From Ephemerocybe angulata (taxonomy: Eukaryota > Basidiomycota > Agaricomycetes > Agaricales > Psathyrellaceae): a DNA stretch of 64,000 nt. Location of the stretch: positions 1,054,001 through 1,118,000 of the forward strand of contig JAACJK010000001.1 of assembly GCA_013368325.1 (NCBI GenBank), read 5' to 3'. The notes beneath the pieces were generated by a model that saw only the letters and a list, made by a program, of their open reading frames with translations, was not told where the DNA came from and made no database searches. This document shows, piece by piece, positions 47,745 to 61,165 of the stretch. The stretch's first letter is position 1, and every line of letters starts with the position of its first letter. Both the position numbers and the translations under genes were made by a program.

Positions 47745-49384
47745 ATGCAGCACTCTCAGGAAGAGATCGCTCGTTTCACTACTTTGTATACTTTGAGCTT
47801 GATACCACTACGGGTCGTTCGTGAGTAAAACCCGTAGTCCTCACCGACCGGTACTGATGGGGCCGACAGTTGCATCCATGACCTGGGTGATATACGACTA
47901 TTGTGAGCATTGGTCTCAGCGGCTGGGATGCCTCTGACTGACTGCGTTCATAGTCAGTACGCTAGAAGACGAGGTAAGCCGATACGCGCGTTGATTTGAG
48001 CAAGATGAATAACAGCTCGCAGGTTCGCTATATCTGGGTGAGATACTTGATCGTAAAATCTTCTAGAAGAGTTCGGAATACTGAGTGATGGCTCGTTCAG
48101 TCGCAGAATCGATGCCTGGGGAAGATCTCGTATCTTTTTGTGGGTCTCCCGACATCCATTTCAATCTCCATACTCACATCAATGGCAGATTCGGTACTAC
48201 ACCATACTCCTCCTCGTATTCGATGTGATTCAGATCCACACAATGTCTAAGCCGAGTGTGGCAACGAGAGCATTGTTCGTAGCACACCCGCGATCTTTCT
48301 TCTATCCATTGGCGCTCACACTTTCACAACAGATGTGTCGCTATGGATCCCACTGTACGCATTGTGGGAGCCGTCAGCCTTTGGGCGATTGAGGTCGTCA
48401 TGCAAATACGAGTTTATGCTCTCTTTAACTGCTCGCGAAAGGTATGTTCGGTATATTCCTTCCAACACAAGGAATGGTGCTCAATAGGCGCCGTTGAAGG
48501 TTGCGATATTCAATGGGGTGCTATTTGGGATGTCCGTTGCTGCATTCTTGGGACTGTTGATGCGTAACACCATGGTTCGAGCGCAGGTCATTGATTCTGT
48601 TGCAAGTGACCTTCCCCTATATGGATGTCCCCCAATAAATGGTGGAGTGGCGTGGGCCATATGGCTTCCTGGTGAGAGTGTTTGCGGGCATGGCGGTAGA
48701 TGCGAGCGGCCCGCTAACGTGTAGCGGTGATAGCGACGAGCTTCGAGCTTGTCATCTTCGGATTTGTGCTGTATAAGAGCACCCGGTCTCTCACATTTAC
48801 GCTGAGGCTGAAGAAGCGGTGGAGTCTCATGGACATTATCATCCAGGATAACATGCTCTACTACATAGGGTCAGTTGTCTATCTAATTACGGGTTCAAAG
48901 TTGGAGTCTTAACGCCCTTCTTGCGCTACCTCAAGGATAACCGCGGTTCTGCTTTTCAACGCCGTAATGGCAAGCGGGGCATACACGTTGATCCCTTGGT
49001 TCAGCTACGGGTGCGTAAACCTTTGAAGACATTTGAGAGAGAGTGGGTTTGAATGAACTGCTTATCTAGGCCGTTTCATGCAGCTATGGGGATGATGACG
49101 ACTCGGATGCTTATGCATGTCCGAAAAGCGGCAGTCAAGAGTGTTGTCTTCGCGGACTCGGGCGATGCTAATACTGCTGAAAGCAGCTACTTCGAAGCAC
49201 CACGATTCGTGGTGCCAGAGACTGTCGAGACCTCATCATTACATAGCGTAAGCAGTGCGGGTGGATCCAGCACAATCGTATCAACAGCAACAGTGAGCTC
49301 ATCGAACTGGCACGATGTTGACCTCGAGAGAAATGCAGGGGCAACGGTGAGCACTGAGCCATCAGCTCAGTTGATTTGTGATTA
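47745..49384 (+). CDS. DUF6533-type seven-helix membrane protein, copy 1
   Basis: This is an integral membrane protein of a family expanded in Agaricomycetes; role unknown, and the layout is reminiscent of receptors. Eleven exons follow the same pattern as the two downstream copies: MQHSQEEIARFTTLY...IPLRVV, ASMTWVIYDY, STLEDE, a 15-nt exon VRYIW, SQNRCLGKISYLF, IRYYTILLLVFDVIQI, MDPTVRIVGAVSLWAIEVVMQIRVYALF, VAIFNGVLFGMSVAAF, then CPPINGGVAW, DNMLYYIG, ITAVLLFNAVMASGA and PFHAAMGMMTTRMLMHVRK. About seven hydrophobic segments are visible. A Ser/Thr-rich cytoplasmic-type tail follows. This copy is the most diverged (IHTMSKPSVATRA where the others have IHSFAIPGVTSN). The end is placed at the stop after ICD; a shorter splice ending at the TAA near 49407 is possible. 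Confidence 0.75.
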
Positions 49385-50849
49385 ACGCTAACATATACCA
49401 ATCAGTAAATTATCTTACCCGATCTGCCTCGCTCAGTAAGCGCCGACGAAAGGTCTGCAAACCTACATATATGTCGGGACGAAGTGAACAACGGCTGTAC
49501 GAAATCCAGAGGTTGGTGGAGGTATGACTCTTACACAAGGATTCTCGCCTCTAGAGCGCCGCTCGATTGCGGGCCCAGTGGAGTTGGTGTATACGACACA
49601 CGCGCCAAGCAGAACGACGGCTTCAATCTCAAACCTTGGATTAGGAGATGGATAGGGAGACGAAATAGTCCCCGCTGCGAGGGAAAATATTCTCAGGCAG
49701 AACGCGACCAGGGACTAGAGGGGAAGAAGTACTATGACCGTGTGATGTGTATAGTATTGTGACATTTCTGTATGTACAGTATGTACTTTAGATCTACTTT
49801 AGCCGGAGGTTCCATGGTTCGTGCCCCAATCATGTTTGTCCGGGAGAACAGGTGAAAAATAGCCCTCTGTATCAGGGAAGATATCTTCCTCTCATTGGCC
49901 AAGTTCACTCGCGGGACTGGGGAGGTACAGGTGGGCGCCTTCCCGCAGAAGCTCGCTCCTCACATATTGGACACGACCTTCTTGTACGAATACACCGGTA
50001 ATACCCGAGTGGCCGTAGTCATGGGCCCAGGTACGCCGAGATGGGCGCTCTTTACGGATACTCAGTTCGGCAGATTCCGCTTCCTTGATCGATGCGCCCA
50101 AAATAGGCGCCCGTCAGTGTAGTCAGCGAGCGCGACCTGTTAAAACAGCGCAGGCAAGCAAAGGACAACATCTTTGCAGAAACGTATAGCTCAAGAGTTA
50201 AAACGCACGAGAGCGCCTGAATTCTCTGCCCGTGTGAGCCACCACGTGCAGGGAAGGAAATATGGGGCGACCGCCGTAAAGCCGCATTATTCTTACAGTT
50301 AGAAGACGACTTGCACATTACGACTCAGAGGTGAGAGTAAGGGCTGTCAGATGTGCAAGAGGTATGTAGTGATCTCTTCGCGGGCGTCGTCGTGGTATTG
50401 GGCCGACTCGGACATTCACGGTGTCAAAGCACCGCCATCCGTATTGACGCCGCAACTAACTAAGGTTTAAGGAGGATCCTGATGATATGCTGCCCATGTG
50501 CTAGTCTCGGGTATCTCATACGACTCTACTATACATCTGGAACCTCCGACTCCGTGTGATATGTGCAACTAAGGATTCGGACAGAGATAGCGTATAGATG
50601 CCCAGTAAGCTTACACACAGCAAGCCAAACGGCAAACCTGACCATTAGTGATCATTCTATCATGTCACGGTGATCAGGGGCAAATCCGATGGAGGCTGGG
50701 AATGGGAATTCTGTCAGCATAGCCAATGGGGTTTCAAGGCTCATTTATAGAGTGGTCGGCGGGTCCTTATCGCTTCTGAGTCCTTGTCATCCCCAAAGTC
50801 GCAGGTCGACAGCGCAACTGGATTCCGGAAATCCAGGCGCCCAACCACT
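49385..50849. other. Spacer between membrane-protein copies 1 and 2
   Basis: No gene is recognised. The last 60-80 bases before the ATG of copy 2 (GTCGCAGG, then GACAGCGCAAC) resemble the same position before copy 1, showing that the duplication included upstream sequence. Confidence 0.45.
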
Positions 50850-52470
50850 ATGCATTACTCTGCAGAGGAGATCGCCAGGTTCACGCAGCTGTACTCTGGA
50901 AACATTATTCCATTGCGGGTTGTCCGTGAGTGGTAATCTTCTCTTGGCAAAACGACGAGTCTGAGTGCTGAATGGGTGATCGATCCTCCAGTCGCTTCAT
51001 TCACATGGGTTCTTTACGACTACTGTGAGCAACTGTCGTTGACTTTTCATAGGAATTCAAGCTAACCAGTCGAATAGTCAACACCCTTGAAGAGGAGGTA
51101 TGTCTAGTATCTCAGCTGCCTATCCCTTACCTCGAACTGACCTAACTCTTCCAGGTTCGATACATATGGGTGGGTTGACAACAATATAAGCTCCCATGTA
51201 TGATCACAAAGTCTCAAATTCTCTATAGCCACAGAAGCGCTCGCTTGGAAAGCTGTCGTACCTTTTCGTAAGTTCTCATATATTGGCCGTTATCCAAGTG
51301 CTTAGAAGGTCCATATTTCTGCAGATTCGCTACTACACAATTCTCCTCCTGTTGTTCGACGTCGTTCAGATCCATTCCTTCGCAATTCCCGGCGTAACGT
51401 CAAATGCAGTGTATGTCCATTGCCACATGCTGTTTGTTTCAAGCGCTCATGAACTTACAGGTGCGTTGCAATGGATCCTACCGTCCGTATCGTGGGTGCC
51501 ATCAGCCTATGGTCAATCGAAATCATCATGCAGGTCCGAGTTTACGCCTTGTACGGCTGCTCAAGGAAAGTAAGCTCCTTCTAGCATTTCCCAACCCAAG
51601 CATCCTCCTCATCCCCAGCTAGATTGCGATATTTAATGCTGTGGTATTCGCGTTGTCTATAATTGCATTCCTGGTCCTACTAGTGCACAATACAATGGCA
51701 CGAGCGCAGATGATTGCGTCTGCGATTAAACTGCCACTCCCTGGATGTCCTGCAATCAATGGAGGGCTAGGCTGGGCCTTGTGGCTACCAGGTACGTTCT
51801 TGATATTCATGCGATGTCCTGAAGAAACTTATTAACTCTTTATGTTTTCTAAGCGACGGGGTTCGAACTGTTGCTTTTTGCTTTCGCTGTATACAAAAGC
51901 ATTCGGTCTCTTACATTCAAGGCAAAGCTGCAAGAGAAATGGACGCTTATGGGTGTTTTGATTGGAGACAACATCCTGTATTTCGTTGGGTGAGTGGCAT
52001 CGCCCGCCATACGCGACTATGGTGGCAGCACTCACCTAATCACACATTAGTATAACCTCTGTGCTACTCTTCAACACTGTGATGGCCAGTGGAGCGTCGA
52101 AGGTTATCCCTTGGTTCAGCTACGGGTGAGCGTGGACAGGTTCACTTTTTTTCGCGATATGCGTCTCACAACACCCACGTTTAGTCCTTTCCACGCTGCA
52201 ATGGGGATCATGACCACTCACATGCTTATGCACCTCCGAAAGCTGTCAGTGCAAAACGAGTTTTTTAGCGAGATACTCCCAGGGGACGAAGAGAACGGTC
52301 CTTTGGAATCTCCGAATTTCGCTGTCCCAAGCACGGCGGAAGTGTCTGTATCTCGAACACTGGCCGGGGAACCGTCCCAAAACATCGCCGGTACAAGTAG
52401 CTCGGCGGACCGTCGAGTCGACCTTGATAGGGACCTTGAGTCGCAGGTGGGCTATCCCGCTGAGCGCTGA
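50850..52470 (+). CDS. DUF6533-type seven-helix membrane protein, copy 2
   Basis: Same exon layout as copy 1. It starts MHYSAEEIARFTQLYSGNII, then ASFTWVLYDY, NTLEEE, the five-residue exon VRYIW, PQKRSLGKLSYLF, IRYYTILLLLFDVVQIHSF, DPTVRIVGAISLWSIEIIMQ and RVYALYGCSRK. It continues with a helix IAIFNAVVFALSIIAFLVLL, CPAINGGLGWALWLP, TGFELLLFAFAVYKS, IGDNILYFVG, LLFNTVMASGASKVIPWFSYG, and MGIMTTHMLMHLRK. The tail is acidic and Ser-rich. About 370-400 residues; seven hydrophobic segments by eye. The frame remains open to a stop at 52468-52470; splicing at the donor near 52447 to 52511 would instead end at 52552. Confidence 0.78.
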
Positions 52471-53710
52471 GGGAATCATCAATCTTTGCAGCTGACTATG
52501 GAGTGTACAGGTTCCTAAAATTGGACGGGCACTGCGAAGGACGTCAGGTTGAGGCCTGACATGGACATGGACAACCTAATCGGGGTAGTAGCTTACTGAT
52601 CGTATAATCTGAAGAACTGATGTATCATAAGTGGACCAAGAAATCATGAGACTCGTGCAAGAGTATGTAAGAATATGGTCGTAACTTGGTCTTAAGAGTG
52701 CCTCTCAACCTTCTCGAAGCTCAAGCTTCAATCATCAGCCCAATCAATTGATCGTTGATTTATCTGTAAGTTGGTGGCATTGTTTGCCTTGGGTTGCCTT
52801 TGAATGTTAAGCGCCTATCAGCGTCTCAAGGAATCTGGCGAGGTCACGATTAGAATATAGTGGAAGAGTTAGATGGACGTCCACCGTATGTACCTGCGGT
52901 GGGACGCGTCGCTCGGTAGTTGCCAGCTAAAGTATGAGATCCTCCTCCTCGGACTTGCATCACGAGTGATTTCATGACAGTTTTCCATAAGCGCTCGTTG
53001 GCCCTTCTTGCACGAGACCTTCCATAGCACACGTAAGGGATCTCCAGATTCTTTGATACAAAGTCACTCATAATCGCTAGTTAAGACGCCGCAATGCGCG
53101 AGCAGACAGATAAGATACTATGCCTTACGTATAGCTGGTGGGATTTGTAGTATACGGTGAGAGACGACGCAATCATTGCCCGTAATAACTACATATGTAT
53201 GCGCGCTGAGACGTGAAGTCTACACTGGGGTGAGAAGGTGATCACCAAATCCGAAAATCCATATTGAGGCAATCACTGATGCCAGCCAATAATAGACTTT
53301 GGCAAAGGTCTTCCTTTGACCACCATCACAGGTCGAGTAGCCATCTAGCTGGTATTTCGTACTCAATCTCTCCCGGTCGCTGCGTTCTGCTCTGTGATTG
53401 GGCAACCCAACCACCGTTAACAGGCCTCGGGCTTCACGATTTTCAGCTGCCATCATTACCATCCCCTGTCCGCTGTTCCTCGCTGCGCGATGACATAGCG
53501 CACTCCTAGTCCTGTGTCGGAACCAAACCTCGATATGGAAGAGGCAGCAAGTGTGCTCAAACTCGCAGGTAAAATCTATTACGTTGGCGTGTTTCTGACC
53601 TTCCCACTCCAGTTTCCTAACTCGTTGCAGGTCATCGCCGAGGCCAATAAAAGAACGCCTGTCTGGTTGCCTCATGTTTGCCGCCCCCCTTTCGTCAGCT
53701 GGATTGCAAC
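52471..53710. other. Spacer between membrane-protein copies 2 and 3
   Basis: No gene is recognised. Open frames at 53220-53741 (-) run through the promoter and first exon of copy 3 and look like shadows. Confidence 0.4.
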
Positions 53711-55419
53711 ATGGCCTCCTACTCCCCCGCAGAGATTGCAAAGTTCACCGACTTGTATTCAAGGAACATCATTCCGCTCCGTGTTGTTTGTAAGTTTGAC
53801 TGCCGGCCTCCATTGATAGGCATCTCAGTTCTTTCTAGTGGCCGCTTTGACATGGGTTCTTCACGACTATTGTGAGTAAAGTGTCATGAGCTCGGTGTGC
53901 CTAGATGTTCTAGCTGACTTCTTTTGTAGTCGAAACCCTGGAGGACGAGGTATGAGGATGCGCAATATTCTTGTAAGAGTTCGTGCCCTAACTTCTCTGG
54001 CACTTAGGTTCGCTACATCTGGGTATGAACTCGTGATGTCTACCTCGCGCCAGCTTCTTTAACACGCTCCAAACAGTCGCAGCAACGCGGCATCGGCAAA
54101 ACGGCATACCTCTTCGTGAGCATCTAGTAAGGATAGTGGGTAGACTCCCCAGCGAACTCAACTATGCGACTCAGGTTCGCTATTATACCCTGGCGCTCCT
54201 TGTCTTTGATGTCGCCCAGATCCACTCCTTCGCCATACCGGGTGTGACGTCTAATTCTGTGTACGTTCTACAGTGCTATTCCGGAAGTCTATTTACTGAC
54301 TACGCCTTCTGGCTAGCTGTCTAGCTATGGACCCCACCATTCGTGTGGTAGGCGCCATAAGCCTGTGGACGATTGAAATAATCATGCAAATCCGAATCTA
54401 TGCCCTCTACAGCTCCTCAAGGAAGGTTTGTGTGCGGTGATAGGCATGAAAAGCCCGAAGCACTAAATGCTCCCTAGATCGCTCTTTTTAACGGGGTTCT
54501 CTTCTTGATATCCATTGGACTATTTATCTGGATCCTAGCAACGAACGCCATTGGCAGGGCTGACCGAATCGCCTCAGCGATCCGTCTTCCTCTCCCTGGC
54601 TGCCCCGCTATCAATGGCGGAATCGCCTGGGCGCAGTGGCTGCCTGGTAGGTCGCCTTTTCTCCTACCTCCGTCTCCGTCGCCTAAGGCCGATATTTATA
54701 GCGACTGGATTCGAGGCGGTTCTATTCGGCTTCGCCCTGTACAAGAGCTTCCGCACCATGTTCCACCAAAGAAAGATACATGACAAGTGGACGGTCAGCG
54801 CCGTCCTACTTGGCGATAACATCCTGTACTTCTTCGGGTATGACGCTCATTCAAAGTTGAAGGTCATTGGTTGAAACTGACGACCGTACACGCCGCAGAA
54901 TAACCGCTCTGTTGATCTTCAACAATGTGATGGCCAGTGGCTCAATCTCCAAGTACATCCCATGGTACAGCTACGGGTACGTAACCGCCACTGAGAAAAC
55001 CTTGGCTCAACTCAGAGCTAACAACGCGTTATTAGCCCATTCCATGCTGCGATGGGAATCATGACCACTCGGATGCTCATGCATCTCAGGAAGGTTGCCG
55101 TTCGGGCCCATCGCGGTGGCGATACAACTATCAATGGCGACAGTATGCTTACCGACAATAGCCACTTCTATCGCCCAAAGTTTGCCACTCGGAACACAGC
55201 GAGCGTTGGGTATTCCAGCGGTCCAACGGCTAAGTACTCGCAAGGCAGTACACCTTCCAAGGACGGCTGGAAATCAAACTCGGACGCCGAGCTAGCTCTC
55301 CATGATAAAAGAATGGTAATTACCCTCGCCGCGTGCCGACAACTGCAGTACAGTATATTGACTTTCCATAGGATGGGCTGGAATCGTACAGCATGTCGAC
55401 CATTCATCGTCCCCAGTGA
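53711..55419 (+). CDS. DUF6533-type seven-helix membrane protein, copy 3
   Basis: Same family and exon pattern as copies 1 and 2: MASYSPAEIAKFTDLYSRNI, AALTWVLHDY, ETLEDE, five-residue exon VRYIW, SQQRGIGKTAYLF, VRYYTLALLVFDVAQIHSF, DPTIRVVGAISLWTIEIIMQ, IALFNGVLFLISIGLFIWIL, GCPAINGGIAWAQWLP, TGFEAVLFGFALYKS, GDNILYFFG, LLIFNNVMASGSIS, MGIMTTRMLMHLRK. The tail is polar. One further intron (55316-55371) leads to a last exon ending DGLESYSMSTIHRPQ with a stop at 55417-55419. An intact copy judging by open frames. The stretch after the gene up to 55643 is the 3' end of both this gene and the converging minus-strand gene. Confidence 0.8.
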
Positions 55420-55643
55420 AGCAGTATCATTCAGAGTAACAGGGAATCAGAGATCATGTACGATGCTCGTAACTTTTGTACAGAGTTGTAATCCAGCAAA
55501 TATCAATAAACGAGAGTGTTGAAGGTCGAAAGGTCATAAATGAAGACGTGAGATGCAATGCAGGGCAATCAGTATAATGGAATGAAGAACGAATGAAAGT
55601 TGCTCTCGATCGAGGCAGAGGGTTGGGCTGCTGGTCAAAGCCA

Positions 55644-56572
55644 TCAGATGGCAATCGACCGATGCGCCCTCCTGGTAGGAGATACTGGCGTCAGCAGGTC
55701 GCTGCTGTAGGGCGACTCGAGCTCCGAGTCAGGATACACATCGTCGCCTTGTCCCTCCCCAAACATCGCCGACCTCGTGTCCAGTGGCGCCAGCTTGCTC
55801 GCACCGCCACTTGCCATTAGCGCCGATGCCATGCCCGGGCTGGGACCGCGATGGTGGTATGCGTCGCCTCTATCGGACCTCCCCACCGCGTCTAGCCTCA
55901 TACTGGCAAACGTGGGTTCGATCAAAATGCACCCTGGGCTCCATTCGTCTTCGTTGCAGCAGCTCCACATCGTGACCGTCTGCACGACCTTGAAAGCGGC
56001 GCCGTTCGGGGTCCTTGAGACAAACTCGTACACCTCGTCCTCGAGATGGCCTGGATCCCATTTAAACGTTAGACAGGCGTCCTAGGAAGTATGCGGTGAT
56101 AATGAATGAACGTACCCGGGTGATACACACACTCGTTGTGATTGTCAATCTCCATCGGCGGTGGAGGGGATTCAGCTTTGAGGGCCAAGGGCTGATGCTT
56201 GCCAGTGGGCTGAACATGGTCCTGTTTCCCCTCGTTTCCCCGCGTTTTACGCGCCTTGCTCCCCTTCTTCGCCTTGCCTCGCCGAGGTGTGGCTCTGGTG
56301 GGCGTCGTGGGTGGCGTGTCCGGCTCTTCCACGAACGCGACTTCCTTCTGCAACGCGCGCCGGAAGCTGTGGTTGGTGTCCGAAAGTCGGAGAACGAGTT
56401 CGCGCAATCGCTGTTCGGGTAGAGCGTAGACAGCCGCGCGCAACCCGAAGCTCGCGAGGTACATGGGATGCTCGTTTTCGTCGTCAGAGTCGTTGGAGGG
56501 CGTGCTGGGGGGATAGGGTGAAGGCGAGTCGCGTTCAATGTCGGACATGGTGCGTAACATCGTAGATGCCAT
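55644..56572 (-). CDS. Uncharacterised basidiomycete protein
   Basis: Exons 56572-56116 and 56050-55644 give 287 aa. I do not recognise it. The N-terminus is acidic and Ser/Pro-rich (about 1-40). A helical segment follows: YLASFGLRAAVYALPEQRLRELVLRLSD, then NHSFRRALQKEV. Then comes a basic linker (RRGKAKKGSKARKTRG). Across the intron lies a small ordered part (CVYHPGHLEDEVYEFVSRT, then FKVVQTVTMWSCCNEDEWSPGC) with Cys and His residues that could bind a metal, such as C-x3-H-P-G and CC...C. A Ser/Pro-rich tail ends it. A second start (MSDIERD) at about 56548 is equally plausible. Confidence 0.62.
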
Positions 56573-57208
56573 GATGAGAGAGAGAGACGAGTGAGAGAGA
56601 GAATCAAAGGAGGGTCTACGTTGCGCGATTCATGAAAGATGGAGACGAGTCGCCTTTGAAGAGGGCGAAAGTATGAAATGGAAACACCTCGAAAGCGCCG
56701 TAGATAAAGAGTTCAGGATATGCGATCAATCATCTGACAGAGGACGCCCATGCCCGATATGTCACCGTTTTTGTTTCATTTTAGCATGCGTTGACAGCGC
56801 CTTTCGGAGCGGATTGCACTAGGGTGAGCCTGGCGAAGCGCTTGCTTAGCGCCTCTGGCCGTATTCGTCCACGAAATGTGAGCCATCGGAATTCTGATGA
56901 GTTGCCGAACGGAATGGAGGGTTCCCAATGTACGCACCCTAAATTCAACAATAAGTCCCAGTGAGACAATCGATTACAGTTCTCTATACGCGGGAATCCA
57001 AATGATCAAGACAATAAATCAGCGCCCACAGAAAGGAAAATATTGGTCCCTCTATTCAGAGGAGTGAAGCATTCAAAAGGTGCAGGAGATATTCCGAGCC
57101 TCTTTGTTGAATGGCTCCGAGTCGGCCTGTAGTCATACGCGATCAATACACAGAGAATAGTTCGTATGGGCATCCACAATAACCGCGGTGGCCGCCACAT
57201 CGAACAAC

Positions 57209-59626
<2,418 letters not shown>

Positions 59627-59943
59627 CAGGTTTATCGATGTAGGCGGGCACGTCGAAATCCGGGAGATGGGGAGTTACGGAAGTTATCCTCTCCTTTCAA
59701 GAGCGAGGGTAGATATAGATCATAGTGTTTGCGTCAGCCAGTGCGGTGGGTGACCAGTTACCTTCCGTGCTGTCTTCGTTCCTAAGCGTTATTCAACCCC
59801 GCCATGGCTCAGAGGTTAACATTGCTATACTTCGCCTTTACCAGAGATTTGAGGTGCCTAGGCATACTGGAAACTGGAGAGGATGAACGTTGCGATGAGA
59901 GAACATGAGCGCGTAAAGTAGGTCGCGTCCCCAGCGACAACTT

Positions 59944-59952
59944 CCGCCGGCA
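59944..59952. repeat. Left target duplication of LINE copy (CCGCCGGCA)
   Basis: The same nine bases recur at 60638-60646 directly after the poly(A) of the truncated LINE. Confidence 0.75.
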
Positions 59953-60605
59953 CCCGCTTCGTCCCAGGAGAAGCGGTGGACTGCGAATGCGGTGAGCCGT
60001 ACCAAACACGAGAACACATACTGACTGCATGCCCACAGTACGAGGAAGCCCGCGACATCCTGCGGGAAGAATCGCGCGACATCGTGATGGCAGACATCCT
60101 CGGAACGAGGAAAGGCATCAAGGCGCTCGCCAAATTCCTCAAGGAGTCCGGAGCGTTCACAAGAGATGGCAGGGCCCCAAACAAACGGGCTGCACCAAGA
60201 TGGGAAGACGAGAGGGAGCCCGGAGTAGAAGGGGACGACGAGAGCGACGAGTATGGGTGACCGATGGGGGCCCAGACGATGAAGACCGCGAGGCGAGACG
60301 CCTAACAAGACCGGCGCGCAAAACGCGCGAGAAGCACAACCACAAAATAACCTGGCAGTAACCCTGCACACGAAGAAAAGGACCGTCGGCCACCAACCGA
60401 CCACAGGTCCAACAACAAACCTCCCCCTCCACCAATCCCTTCACACGGAAGCTATGATACAACACACGCCTTTCCCTTTTTCTCGTTTTCTTTCTTACTA
60501 TTACAAACGTTACACGGACCCACACCACCTAATAGGTACCCTCCCCTCATGTACCCGTGTCCTTGGCACACCCTAGCTTGCCTCTTAGCACGTTAAACAG
60601 AGACT

Positions 60606-60637
<32 letters not shown>
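59953..60637 (+). mobile_element. 5'-truncated non-LTR retrotransposon (LINE), 3' end with poly(A)
   Basis: The first part encodes RFVPGEAVDCECGEPYQTREHILTACPQYEEARDILRE, the end of a LINE polyprotein: the CxC...H...C motif and the REHIL...CPxYE phrase follow the RNase H domain in many Agaricomycete elements. Reading stops at 60260. A 3' untranslated part and a run of 31 adenines (60607-60637) follow. The copy starts exactly where a 9-bp direct repeat begins to flank it (59944-59952 and 60638-60646), as expected for target-primed reverse transcription with 5' truncation. The reverse transcriptase is missing, so the copy is dead on arrival. The long uninterrupted A-run suggests it is young. 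Confidence 0.85.
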
Positions 60638-60638
<1 letters not shown>

Positions 60639-60646
60639 GCCGGCAA
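60638..60646. repeat. Right target duplication of LINE copy (CCGCCGGCA)
   Basis: Directly follows the A-run and matches 59944-59952. Confidence 0.75.
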
Positions 60647-61165
60647 TTTAGGCCACCCAGACCGGTAACCTAATCTTCTCCTCGCTGAAGGTCCTAAAGT
60701 ACAGACATATATTCACTACCAAAGGACAAGAGAAATCCGTGAGATTCTAAGAGTAACAGATGTATAAGGTCAGTACGGTGGTACGGCACTGTGTAGAGTA
60801 TGTAGGAGTTGTAGGTTAATGATTGCCAAAACATGGGTCAGGAATTGTAGTAGAAAATCCAATCCTAGTGGTAGTTCGTGATGTTCGGTGTTCTGGAACG
60901 ATATGTACAATGACGATAATAATGATGGTAAGACACACAAGCAGAAGGGAAAATGAATGGGAAGCGGAACAACGAGGATGGGAGACACGACACAACTGAC
61001 AACAAGGGGGGAGGATTAAAACAGAACGGTCCACAATCCGGCCGGTCCTAGGGATAGTATACAAGAAATTGGGTTCCAAGGCAAGATAAAAGCGCAAGAT
61101 GTGGTCAATGGTGGAATAGGAGGAATGCGAAGCAAGAAGCAGTTTGGCGAAAGGTGGGCGCTCTC
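60647..61165. other. Intergenic, no gene seen
   Basis: Lies between the LINE and the end of the SPT2-like gene. It is probably the 3' untranslated and terminator region of the latter. No open frame of note. Confidence 0.4.

Noticed and set aside
53220..53741. A 173-aa minus-strand frame upstream of membrane-protein copy 3
   Set aside because: It runs through the first exon of copy 3 on the opposite strand and shows no family features.
59805..59816. TGGCTCAGAGG resembling a tRNA A box
   Set aside because: No B box within about 100 bases downstream and no cloverleaf.
60029..60361. A 110-aa frame overlapping the LINE tail
   Set aside because: It is in a different phase from the recognised LINE C-terminus and reflects the same sequence read out of frame.
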